Origin: JAQUBU01 sp036677685
GTDB taxonomy: Bacteria > Bacillota > Syntrophomonadia > Syntrophomonadales > Syntrophomonadaceae
NCBI GenBank assembly: GCA_036677685.1
Contig: JAVBWA010000026.1
Coordinates: 59,971 to 123,970, forward strand
Reading direction: 5' to 3'
DNA: 64,000 nt
A model generated the notes under the pieces. It saw only the letters and a program-made list of their open reading frames with translations, was not told the DNA's origin and searched no databases. Positions 17,076 to 24,296 of the stretch are shown piece by piece; within the stretch, counting starts at the first letter, position 1, and each line of letters begins with the position of its first letter. Made by a program: the position numbers and the translations under genes.

Positions 17076-17165
17076 TTGTTAATTGATGTATGTGTGTCAA
17101 TATTCCTTTTATCACTATCAACCATTACCTTTATATTCGCTTATAGACTATGGAAAGAACGATAG
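17076..17165 (+). CDS. Tiny membrane peptide (29 aa)
   Basis: TTG start after GAAGGAGGGG; the peptide is one hydrophobic helix (VSIFLLSLSTITFIFAY) with a basic C-terminus. The downstream gene is another short membrane protein. Confidence 0.4.
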   Translation: MLIDVCVSIFLLSLSTITFIFAYRLWKER

Positions 17166-17178
17166 AGGAGGAATAACC

Positions 17179-17346
17179 TTGAACACAATAATCGGATATT
17201 GCATCCTGGTCGGCTTAATCACCGCGATTATAGTCGGCTTTTTTATTGCCCTGTTGGGTGCGTGGTACTGCTTGAAGTTGCTATTTATCGGCGTGAAGGT
17301 TGCCGTGAAGATGATTGGAGATTGGAGGAATGCAAATGAAGATTAA
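17179..17346 (+). CDS. Small membrane protein (55 aa)
   Basis: TTG start at 17179 with GAGGAGG upstream. Two hydrophobic stretches (IIGYCILVGLITAIIVGFFIALL and a shorter one) and a short polar C-terminus. Overlaps the dUTPase start. Function unknown. Confidence 0.5.
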   Translation: MNTIIGYCILVGLITAIIVGFFIALLGAWYCLKLLFIGVKVAVKMIGDWRNANED

Positions 17347-17749
17347 GCTACTTGACCCATTTTGTATGCCTACAAAAAAATACCGCTTTGATGCTGGTTG
17401 GGACTTGCGAGCAAGCGAGTCCCTTATTATTTGCCCCGGAGAGGTTGTCAAAATCGGTGCAGGAATAGCCGTGGAGATTCCCCGAGGCTATGTTGGAGAC
17501 ATTCGCCCCCGTTCAAGCATGAGCGCAAAAGGGTTAATTCTACCAATTGGCACAGTTGATGCAGGTTACACAGGAGAGATAGGCATTATCCTTATTAACG
17601 CCGGAAACAACGCACAGAAGATTGAAAAGGGTGAACGCATAGCGCAGTTGGTTATTACGCCTTGTCTGTTGCCTGATTTAGAGAGTGTTGACGAACTGCC
17701 GGAAACTGAGCGCGGGAGCTACGGATTCGGCTCTACAGGGAGATTTTAA
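17336..17749 (+). CDS. dut: dUTP diphosphatase (dUTPase)
   Basis: 137 residues from ATG 17336. All five trimeric-dUTPase motifs are visible in order: DAGWDLRA, RPRSSMSAKG, GTVDAGYTGEI, KGERIAQLVI and RGSYGFGSTG. It hydrolyses dUTP to dUMP and pyrophosphate, keeping uracil out of phage DNA and feeding dTMP synthesis. Confidence 0.95.
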   Translation: MKIKLLDPFCMPTKKYRFDAGWDLRASESLIICPGEVVKIGAGIAVEIPRGYVGDIRPRSSMSAKGLILPIGTVDAGYTGEIGIILINAGNNAQKIEKGERIAQLVITPCLLPDLESVDELPETERGSYGFGSTGRF

Positions 17750-17760
17750 GGAGGAATAAC

Positions 17761-17991
17761 ATGCCCAAAATAAAGCGATATGACCGCCTGTTGCCCAACG
17801 ATGAACTAGGCGCGGATGCCGAACTGACGATTGACGGAGCGTGTTGGGACGTAGGCAACATGACCCTGCGAGAAATGCTTGTAAGTCACGACCACATGAT
17901 AAGGACTGCCGAGAAGGTGGTCCTTTCTTCGTCTGAGGTTGGCAAATGGAAGTACAACAAAACCCGCAGAACGTGGGATAAGGAGGGGTAA
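17761..17991 (+). CDS. Hypothetical small protein
   Basis: 76 residues with AAGGAGG. Contains a short motif GACWDVGNMTLREM; no family recognised. Confidence 0.45.
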   Translation: MPKIKRYDRLLPNDELGADAELTIDGACWDVGNMTLREMLVSHDHMIRTAEKVVLSSSEVGKWKYNKTRRTWDKEG

Positions 17992-17992
17992 A

Positions 17993-18631
17993 ATGACCGA
18001 GAAACGAGACTTGAAGGCAGATTTAGAAATATGCGATAGAACAACGCCGGGACCATGGGCAATAGAAAAACCAATGTTTCATAGCGGAGTAATTGCAGTC
18101 AAAAATGACAGTGCTTTTGATTGGATATGCTCGATGCAGGTAAGCAACCAACCAAATTTTAGAAACGATGCTGATTTTATCGCTACCGCCCGTGAAGGTT
18201 GGCCCGAAGCCATTAAACGAGCGATTGCCGCCGAATATGAATTAGCTCGCGTTACATCTTGTGCCGACGGATTGAGAAATCAGCTTGCCTATCTCACCGA
18301 AGAAAACGACATTCAGCGTCAGGGCATACAGAACTTGAGCGCGCAGGCTGTGGGGCTGAGGGATGGGTTAGAAAAAATACTTAATGCCCTAAATTATGGG
18401 GATATACAGGAAATAGCCGCGAGCCTTCTCTCCTCCCCTGACCCCGGCGAGAAGTACCGACAGGTTGTGGAAATTTGTCTTAAGAAGAAGGCAATAACTG
18501 ACGAATGGCAGGGTATCGAAGAAAACTGTTTCCGGCCAAGTAAAGAATTTATTGAAACAGTCTATAAAATTAAAGACCTCGACCGACAACTCGACGAAGC
18601 CCTTGCCTCCCTGAAAGGAGGCGGCGAATGA
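17993..18631 (+). CDS. Ead/Ea22-like protein
   Basis: 212 residues from ATG 17993 (GGAGGGGT). N-terminal TTPGPWAIE and NDADFIATAREGWPEAI are the signature of Ead/Ea22-like early phage proteins. The remainder is coiled coil. A shorter relative is encoded at 57262-57561. Function unestablished. Confidence 0.65.
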   Translation: MTEKRDLKADLEICDRTTPGPWAIEKPMFHSGVIAVKNDSAFDWICSMQVSNQPNFRNDADFIATAREGWPEAIKRAIAAEYELARVTSCADGLRNQLAYLTEENDIQRQGIQNLSAQAVGLRDGLEKILNALNYGDIQEIAASLLSSPDPGEKYRQVVEICLKKKAITDEWQGIEENCFRPSKEFIETVYKIKDLDRQLDEALASLKGGGE

Positions 18632-19191
18632 GCTATATCGGCTACTCACAAACCGAAATATTGCTAAAGAAATACCCACTCCTAAAGTCTCTGCTCGCCA
18701 ACCTACAAATCGAGTTACGGAAGTTTTGGGAAACCGGACAGAGCGACACCCTCAACGAAGAAGATATAATGTATTCCCTGTCTATCGGCAACAAGGTTTT
18801 ATCCGATATGCCGCATGCAGGTAGCCGCGCCCCCGGCGACAAAGAACTAGGTATCATCTTGACCAAGGACAGAATTATCGAGGAAGGCTTGAGGGACTTG
18901 GTTACTGCCATTAACACCATTGGCGAAGTCGTGGAGAAGATCGACAATGCCATGAGCGGCTTAAACCCGCAGGAACGGCAAATAATCGAACTGCGGCACT
19001 TCACAGACTTGCCATGGAAAGCGATTCTAAGGGAAATTGGATACCTCATTGAAGAACGTCAGGCAAAGCGAATCCGGCGTGAAGCTATCGAGAAGATGGT
19101 CAAGGTTCTGCGCATTACCCCTGAACAGTTTGACTTCTGCATGGGTGAGATTCAAGAAGTGCCGAAAGAGAGGGAGGAGGAATCAAATTGA
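18628..19191 (+). CDS. ArpU/RinA-like late transcription regulator
   Basis: 187 residues, ATGA overlap with the previous gene. The C-terminal part has a sigma region 4-like HTH (LNPQERQIIELRHFTDLPWKAI) as in ArpU/RinA-type activators. These end the early operon and switch on late genes in many Firmicutes phages. Position at the end of the early operon supports this. Confidence 0.6.
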   Translation: MSYIGYSQTEILLKKYPLLKSLLANLQIELRKFWETGQSDTLNEEDIMYSLSIGNKVLSDMPHAGSRAPGDKELGIILTKDRIIEEGLRDLVTAINTIGEVVEKIDNAMSGLNPQERQIIELRHFTDLPWKAILREIGYLIEERQAKRIRREAIEKMVKVLRITPEQFDFCMGEIQEVPKEREEESN

Positions 19192-19604
19192 ACATACAGG
19201 ATTTTGCCGACAAACTGAACGGCAGAGAATACGGAAAAGAAATAACCAAGGAGGAAGAAGCCCAAGCAAAAGCCTTGGGCTTTGTCGTTGTATTCGGCTA
19301 TTCGGACGACAACGCGGAGTTTCGGGGGGCGATTGATGATGAAGTTCCTTGTAGCGATGGTGGCATGATTTTCCTCGATAAAGACGGACTGTTTGAAGGT
19401 TGCGAGCATGACTGTACTGCTAATGAATGCAAGTATTTATTAGAGGCACTTGAAAAAACGAAGATCATTGAGGCGGTTTGGGCAATGGAAGGCTACTCTT
19501 GGATTTACAAGACCGACATTCCCCACGCTACCTTTGAGGTTTTCGATGATGGCGAACCGTACTGCCGAGGCATTGTGTTCGAGATGAAAGAATTGGAGGG
19601 GTAA
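19188..19604 (+). CDS. Hypothetical phage protein
   Basis: 138 residues from TTG overlapping the previous stop. N-terminal helical segment, then a beta-rich part (FVVVFGYSDDNAEFRGAIDDE) that resembles small phage proteins of unknown role. Confidence 0.5.
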   Translation: MNIQDFADKLNGREYGKEITKEEEAQAKALGFVVVFGYSDDNAEFRGAIDDEVPCSDGGMIFLDKDGLFEGCEHDCTANECKYLLEALEKTKIIEAVWAMEGYSWIYKTDIPHATFEVFDDGEPYCRGIVFEMKELEG

Positions 19605-19606
19605 AT

Positions 19607-19783
19607 ATGAATAAAAACTGTAAAACTTGTGGTTGGGGAAGGCAAATACCCAACATAAAAACAATAATGAAGTGCGGTTGTCCATTAAGCGGGTGTTACC
19701 AGACGGATGTATTACCAGAAGAAAGTTGTGATAAATGGAAAAAGGCAAGTGATGAGTATTTAAAGTTAATTGGTGAAAAATAA
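19607..19783 (+). CDS. Small Cys-rich protein (58 aa)
   Basis: ATG after GGAGGGG. CKTCGWG, CGCPLSGC and a final C form a probable zinc site. Last gene of the early operon, just before the convergent terminator. Confidence 0.5.
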   Translation: MNKNCKTCGWGRQIPNIKTIMKCGCPLSGCYQTDVLPEESCDKWKKASDEYLKLIGEK

Positions 19784-19802
19784 TGCCCACAGAAACGCAA
19801 AA

Positions 19803-19835
19803 ACTCCCCGGCAGGCGACAACCTAACCGGGGAGT
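19803..19835 (-). terminator. Intrinsic terminator of the leftward lysis/late operon
   Basis: ACTCCCCGG pairs perfectly with CCGGGGAGT; on the minus strand it is followed by TTTTTG. It sits between convergent operons and may stop transcripts from both sides, though only the minus direction has a T-run. Confidence 0.8.
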
Positions 19836-19842
19836 GAAATCC

Positions 19843-20094
19843 TTATGCGCTTTTCTTGCCAACGTCATACAGACCACAGGACAACAAGCCCGCTGCTATG
19901 CCGCCAATCAGTCCGAGATAAGCCGCACTTTCCGCAAATAAAGCGGCAGACAGCCCGATAATACCACCCAGCGAAACAGACATCGCAGGCGCGTATTTAG
20001 AAGGCAATCCAGCTTCTCTGGCTACCTTAACCAACCCAGTAATAATGGCGATAGCCGAGATGCACCCGCCAATCATAAAAGTATTCATATCCAT
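19843..20094 (-). CDS. Holin-like membrane protein
   Basis: 83 residues with three hydrophobic segments (FMIGGCISAIAIITGLV, APAMSVSLGGIIGLSAALF, AYLGLIGGIAAGLLSC) and a short basic C-terminus, typical of small phage holins. It directly follows the endolysin gene. It would form the membrane lesion that releases the endolysin. Confidence 0.7.
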   Translation of the reverse strand: MDMNTFMIGGCISAIAIITGLVKVAREAGLPSKYAPAMSVSLGGIIGLSAALFAESAAYLGLIGGIAAGLLSCGLYDVGKKSA

Positions 20095-20095
20095 G

Positions 20096-20824
20096 TTATT
20101 TCCCTCCCTTAATGTACTTGATAGTCGCCAACGCTATAGCCAATACAAACCACTTGGTAGCCGTGTCCTGCGGGTTATGGTCGCTTGTTATCAGACCGAT
20201 AGCCTTCGCATCACTCATTATCTTTTTCATCCATTCCGGCACTTCGTCCACCTTCCTTTCAAATAGCCAATACGCCGGAGAACGATTCTCCGTGTCCTTC
20301 GCCAGCACCGACAAATTGCAAATGCACTGATTCCCGCTAATAGTTACCTTCCCTTTGCGTCCAGGCTTGCCAAACTTGCCCGGGTAGTAGCCGGGGTCCA
20401 GAACGATAACCTGCCCAGCATCCGTCAATCCTGCCACCACAATATAATGCCCGCCATCCGAGAATACGCCGACATACCCGCCGCGGTTGCCGCCGACATT
20501 CGCAATTGCCGTGCCGCCAGCTCGCAAGTGGTTGAGCAGTTCCGCTTCATCGTTGGTCGTTTTCACGGTCAATCCATAGTCAGCGCAGATAGCCTTTGCC
20601 AGCACGTTCATATCAGTGCCACCCGACACCCTAGCCTTTTTGTTGATGGCGTATGTAGCCATAAGTTTTGGCCCGCTCTGGTGAGCAGTCAGGTTCTCGA
20701 CTATCATTGAAGCACAGCATACCCCGCAGCCACCACTTTTTATGGTTGCCTTCGGCAGGTCCGGGCTTGGATACGGCACATTGGGGTAGTTGTGCTGGTT
20801 ATAGTATTTATAAGCCACTTTCAT
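20096..20824 (-). CDS. Endolysin, C39-type peptidase domain
   Basis: 242 residues. The N-terminal 170 residues have the C39_2-type papain-fold pattern: catalytic Cys in KSGGCGVCCASM, His in GGHYIVVAG and Asp in VLDPGY. No signal peptide, so export depends on the holins. The C-terminal 40 residues (PEWMKKIMSDAKAIGLI...LATIKYIKGG) are a separate helix-rich tail, possibly wall-targeting or membrane-associated. It would cleave peptide cross-links in host murein. Confidence 0.75.
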   Translation of the reverse strand: MKVAYKYYNQHNYPNVPYPSPDLPKATIKSGGCGVCCASMIVENLTAHQSGPKLMATYAINKKARVSGGTDMNVLAKAICADYGLTVKTTNDEAELLNHLRAGGTAIANVGGNRGGYVGVFSDGGHYIVVAGLTDAGQVIVLDPGYYPGKFGKPGRKGKVTISGNQCICNLSVLAKDTENRSPAYWLFERKVDEVPEWMKKIMSDAKAIGLITSDHNPQDTATKWFVLAIALATIKYIKGGK

Positions 20825-21053
20825 CGCCTTCTTTCTTTTCAGTCTCTTTGCCCCACACAGAATTGACCGTATTAGCTACCGACACACCCACCACGCCGAG
20901 AATTAGGGAACTGAGTATATTAACTAGGTTCGCGGATATGTCTTTCCTGAGCCAATACATGAGTAAAGAAAAAGCCAGCGTGATTATCATGCTGACCATG
21001 AGCGTTGAGACTCGTTTTTCCTCAAGGGATATTAACTTTTTGAGTAAGTCCAA
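20808..21053 (-). CDS. Second small membrane protein of the lysis cassette
   Basis: 81 residues from a TTG with AAAGGGGTG upstream. Two hydrophobic segments (LMVSMIITLAFSLLMYWL, LVNILSSLILGVVGVSVA) and an acidic tail overlapping the endolysin start. Candidate holin or antiholin. Confidence 0.6.
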   Translation of the reverse strand: MDLLKKLISLEEKRVSTLMVSMIITLAFSLLMYWLRKDISANLVNILSSLILGVVGVSVANTVNSVWGKETEKKEGDESGL

Positions 21054-21067
21054 TACGCATCACCCCT

Positions 21068-21358
21068 TTATACCACCAATGCTATGACCGCGACTACCAC
21101 CCCAGCAAGCCCGACTATGTACCCCATTTTCTCCCAAGCAAATTTTACCGTAGATTCTTGCCCCTGCGAATGTCCTTCGCCCTTGTCTAGCCTTTCCTCG
21201 CACTTATCAAGGCGTTTGCGAAGTCCGTTATAGTCCCGAATCAGTGTTTTGGTTTCCCGCATCTCCACCCTAAGCTCGTTAATGTCCTCTTTCATGCCGG
21301 AAAACATATCTGCTATTTCTTTGCCTGAATACCAATCCTGCCTTTCCTGTTCGGTCAA
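21068..21358 (-). CDS. XhlA-like haemolysin/holin partner
   Basis: About 96 residues. TTG at 21358 is preferred over the in-frame GTG nine bases upstream because AAAGGG then has proper spacing. Long coiled coil (IADMFSGMKEDINELRVEM...) followed by a C-terminal membrane helix (MGYIVGLAGVVVAVIALVV), the XhlA layout. XhlA proteins act with a holin in lysis. Confidence 0.65.
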   Translation of the reverse strand: MTEQERQDWYSGKEIADMFSGMKEDINELRVEMRETKTLIRDYNGLRKRLDKCEERLDKGEGHSQGQESTVKFAWEKMGYIVGLAGVVVAVIALVV

Positions 21359-21433
21359 AATCATCACCCTTTCACATTTATTTGCCCATAAAAAAGCGGA
21401 GGTTTGCGCCCCCGCCTATTGGCCGTTATTTGA

Positions 21434-22225
21434 TTAGATTACATACTTCAAGACCATTTCCCTGACTATGTTTGCATATGCCTGTTTAGCTTTCCTATCC
21501 TGCTCAATAACCTGTAATTTGGTAAGTGCCTTAATTTCGGCTTTTGTGCATCCTCGCTTTGCCATACGCTCTTGAGCGTTTTCGTGTCTGCGGCGAATGT
21601 CAAAACCTATGCGGCCAAGCTCGCGATAACTCTCCGACCATGCACCATAATAATCACCAGTGTATTCAACTATCTTATCCATGTATTTATGAATCATTTC
21701 ATTCCAAGTTGTTTCTTCCGGGCAAAGCGTTTCCTTAACGGCCTCCATCGTGCCCTTGATGTCGGTTACGGTCCCTTCAACTTGGTTTAATCGGGTCCGT
21801 TGGTCCTTTAACTCCTGAATCATTATAGCCGCTACTTCTAATTGGTCAGTTGCAGCCGGGACACTGTTCGCCAGTTTCTTGGCATTCTGCTCGACCATTA
21901 TAAAATAGTCACGGGCTTCTTCGCCTTTGGGAGACTTAGACACCATACAGAGCTTCTTAGCAAAATCAGCAGTGAGTTTGTAGTCGGTGGATACTTGCCC
22001 GCCTCGTTCACCCTGTAGGGTGAATGGGATATAATCAATATTTTCACTTGCAAAAGTATTATTGACAATATTCTTTTTTGCCCATTTAGCATAATGGGCA
22101 GGATGCAGTTCTAAAAAAGAATATAATGCTTTCGCCGTGGTCATACCTTGACCGTCAATCTGCAAGGCAATTTCAATAGGGGTCTGACGTTCCTTGGGTT
22201 TATTAATCAATGCTATGTTACTCAT
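21434..22225 (-). CDS. Phage antirepressor, AntA/AntB type with ORF6C-like C-terminus
   Basis: 263 residues from ATG 22225, which overlaps the stop of the upstream gene and has GGGGG upstream. The N-terminal domain (YSFLELHPAHYAKWAKKNIVNNTFASENIDYIP, KLTADFAKKLCMVSKSPKGEEARDYFI) is the AntA/AntB DNA-binding domain. The C-terminal part (WNEMIHKYMDKIVEYTG) resembles ORF6C. Antirepressors inactivate or bypass lysogenic repressors. It is in the late-orientation operon after the HTH gene at 22602. Confidence 0.8.
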   Translation of the reverse strand: MSNIALINKPKERQTPIEIALQIDGQGMTTAKALYSFLELHPAHYAKWAKKNIVNNTFASENIDYIPFTLQGERGGQVSTDYKLTADFAKKLCMVSKSPKGEEARDYFIMVEQNAKKLANSVPAATDQLEVAAIMIQELKDQRTRLNQVEGTVTDIKGTMEAVKETLCPEETTWNEMIHKYMDKIVEYTGDYYGAWSESYRELGRIGFDIRRRHENAQERMAKRGCTKAEIKALTKLQVIEQDRKAKQAYANIVREMVLKYVI

Positions 22226-22463
22226 TAGCGCATACCCCCAATTCCCGAGCAAGAATTATGCCATCTTTTAGCCCAGCCTTATAAGCTACTTCCGAAACTA
22301 CGCCACTATAATCAAGAAGCGCCTCGTATTGCTCCATGTCTCGTTCATCACTACATTTTATTTTTCTAAACAATGTATTTACTTCTTCGTTCTTTGCTAT
22401 TACGGGGTCAATGCGCTCCCAAATAAAATCGCCAAACAATTTATTAAACCTATCGTCTGCCAT
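22218..22463 (-). CDS. Hypothetical protein upstream of antirepressor
   Basis: 81 residues from ATG 22463 (GAAAGGAATG upstream); an upstream in-frame ATG lacks a ribosome binding site. Helical, acidic. Coupled to the antirepressor by overlap. Unrecognised. Confidence 0.5.
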   Translation of the reverse strand: MADDRFNKLFGDFIWERIDPVIAKNEEVNTLFRKIKCSDERDMEQYEALLDYSGVVSEVAYKAGLKDGIILARELGVCANE

Positions 22464-22601
22464 GTAATCATTCCTTTCTTTTTTTGTCGCCCTCTTGCAA
22501 AGAAAGAATGTGGGTGCTATACTCATAGCAAAGCACAACCTCTTTCGAGAGGGTGGTTATTGAAGTCCGTTCAGGCTGTCAAACTTGGAGCGGGCTTCAT
22601 G

Positions 22602-22778
22602 CTATTTTTCTGAGTTATTTTGATTTTCAAGCCATTCAATAACCTTAGCCTTGTTAAATCTTACCTTTGTGCCAACCTTGAAACTTGGCAATCCTTTTGC
22701 CCTTAATCTGTCAATTGTCTTTTCTGTCACTTTTAATATTTCGGATAATTCGTTCTTTGTTAAAATATCCTCTTCCAT
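22602..22778 (-). CDS. Excisionase-like HTH_17 protein (58 aa)
   Basis: Sequence LTKNELSEILKVTEKTIDRLRAKGLPSFKVGTKVRF matches MerR-like/HTH_17 DNA-binding proteins such as excisionases. GGGGGGTGAG precedes the ATG. First gene after the promoter at 22833-22861, so it may control excision or the antirepressor operon. Confidence 0.75.
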   Translation of the reverse strand: MEEDILTKNELSEILKVTEKTIDRLRAKGLPSFKVGTKVRFNKAKVIEWLENQNNSEK

Positions 22779-22832
22779 ATCTCACCCCCCTTTTAGTAAT
22801 ATTATAGACTCTTTGCTCCGTGGATTATACCT

Positions 22833-22861
22833 ATAATATACTTTGGCTAGACAGGTGTCAA
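22833..22861 (-). promoter_or_regulatory. Sigma-A promoter for the HTH/antirepressor/lysis operon
   Basis: On the minus strand TTGACA (22861-22856) and TATTAT (22838-22833) are separated by 17 bases, close to consensus. Reads toward 22778. Confidence 0.75.
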
Positions 22862-22905
22862 GAAAAAATACCGCTTTGGCTTACAAAATAATACCCAATA
22901 AAAAA

Positions 22906-22922
22906 GCGGGGATGAACCCCGC
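22906..22922 (-). terminator. Terminator of the 22941-23618 gene
   Basis: GCGGGG and CCCCGC around ATGAA, followed on the minus strand by TTTTTTATT. Confidence 0.8.
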
Positions 22923-22940
22923 CGCAAATACAGTACATAA

Positions 22941-23618
22941 CTATTGCCAGTTAAATTGCCATGAACCGTCCGAGCCGTATACCTCAAGGTAATACCATCC
23001 ATCATAAGGAACTATTATTGTCTTATCTGATATAAAATCTCCAATTTCATTAGCTATTACCTCAACTAAATCTTGATTGGAATCAGATAGTTTTACAATA
23101 AAATTACCAGTCCCCTTATATGTTCCAGTAAAATGAAGTGAGCCGGTGCCGATATATATCTTCCATATTTGTTTCCCGTTGCTGTCAATTATTTTTTTAG
23201 GTTCGCGTTCTGCCTTTATTTTTTCTACCTTTTGCTTACATTCTTGTTTAAAGGTAAAAATATCCTCTTTGAATAGTCCTGTATAATCGTCAGGCACATC
23301 ATTTATATAATATTCAGCCATCCCATAATCACTTTTATTGAAATTTTCGCGAGCAGAAGCATATTGGTAGAGTGCATCTGAATCTTTATAACATATTTCT
23401 TGTAAATAAACTAATTTAACCCCTGCATCATGCCATTTGCTTTGTTTAATTAAATTTATTCCTTCCTGATATTGTTCTTCGTCATAACTTACTTGAGCGG
23501 CAGGATGATTAATGTCTTCTTTGTCCGATGTAAAATTATCGGCAACACCAAATAAAACCAACACAACAATAAATATTATAGAAGGTAGTAAAAACTTAAT
23601 CTTATGTTTCCAATCCAT
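22941..23618 (-). CDS. Membrane-anchored lipoprotein-like/TPR-like protein (moron candidate)
   Basis: 225 residues. One N-terminal membrane helix (FLLPSIIFIVVLVLFGV), then a helical TPR-like segment (EGINLIKQSKWHDAGVKLVYLQE...) and a C-terminal beta domain (TGSLHFTGTYKGTGNFIVKL...WYYLEVYG) resembling small exported beta-sandwiches. It has its own terminator, a single-gene unit between lysis and tail genes, and is more AT-rich than its neighbours. This suggests a lysogenic-conversion (moron) gene, but its function is unknown. Confidence 0.55.
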   Translation of the reverse strand: MDWKHKIKFLLPSIIFIVVLVLFGVADNFTSDKEDINHPAAQVSYDEEQYQEGINLIKQSKWHDAGVKLVYLQEICYKDSDALYQYASARENFNKSDYGMAEYYINDVPDDYTGLFKEDIFTFKQECKQKVEKIKAEREPKKIIDSNGKQIWKIYIGTGSLHFTGTYKGTGNFIVKLSDSNQDLVEVIANEIGDFISDKTIIVPYDGWYYLEVYGSDGSWQFNWQ

Positions 23619-23846
23619 GCGACCACCCCTCTACCATATTTTAAAACAAAAAATGTGTAACTGGGAAATAAAAGTTAAAATTTCTTACTTTTACAGTTGT
23701 ATTTTGCATAAATAGTGCCCACCATGACCACCCTATCAGATATAGCCTCTGTTGCGGTTTCTGAGCGTCACCCCCTTGTAATAATTGGCATATAGTAGTA
23801 AGATAATGTAAATAGAGGAACGGACAACCTTTAAGGAGGAATTGCA

Positions 23847-24296
23847 ATGAAGAAGTTTACCCTTGGTATCATCGTTGGATTGTTGATTGGATTATTGACC
23901 TTTGCCTCATTCGCCGTAGCGGACAGCCCGATAAAACTCATTGTGAACGGCGCAGAAGTTCAAACCGGCGACTGCCCGCCGCAAATTGTGAATGGCTATA
24001 CCCTTGTCCCGGCTAGGGCGTTGGCAGAGTCACTTGATTGCAATGTCGTATGGGATGAAGTCAACAATGCTGTGATTATCACAAGCAATGTAACCACAAC
24101 CGAACCCACCCAAACCATGCCCGAAACCGTGACAGAATCGACTACATCGACAGTGAACGATGGCGTTGTTGCCCCCGTTACCACTGTAACAAATGATGAT
24201 GGCAGCACCACTACGACTAATTCGGATGGAAGCGTGACTACAACTTCTGAATACGGCACTACCACTACAACAAAACATATAGTAGTAGGGGAATAA
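23847..24296 (+). CDS. Secreted protein with copper-amine-oxidase N-terminal-like domain (moron candidate)
   Basis: 149 residues. Signal peptide at residues 1-25 (IIVGLLIGLLTFASFAVA). A stalk domain follows (IKLIVNGAEVQTGDCPPQIVNGYTLVPARALAESL...VVWDEVNNAVII), as in copper amine oxidase N-terminal/stalk modules on Firmicutes cell surfaces. The last 60 residues are a Thr/Glu/Asp-rich repeat. Plus-strand gene inserted between minus-strand lysis and tail genes; expected to be expressed in the lysogen and act on the host surface. Confidence 0.75.
   Translation: MKKFTLGIIVGLLIGLLTFASFAVADSPIKLIVNGAEVQTGDCPPQIVNGYTLVPARALAESLDCNVVWDEVNNAVIITSNVTTTEPTQTMPETVTESTTSTVNDGVVAPVTTVTNDDGSTTTTNSDGSVTTTSEYGTTTTTKHIVVGE

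Noticed and set aside
23641..23847. Minus-strand 68-codon frame upstream of the 22941 gene
   Set aside because: No ribosome site and unusual composition; likely leader region.
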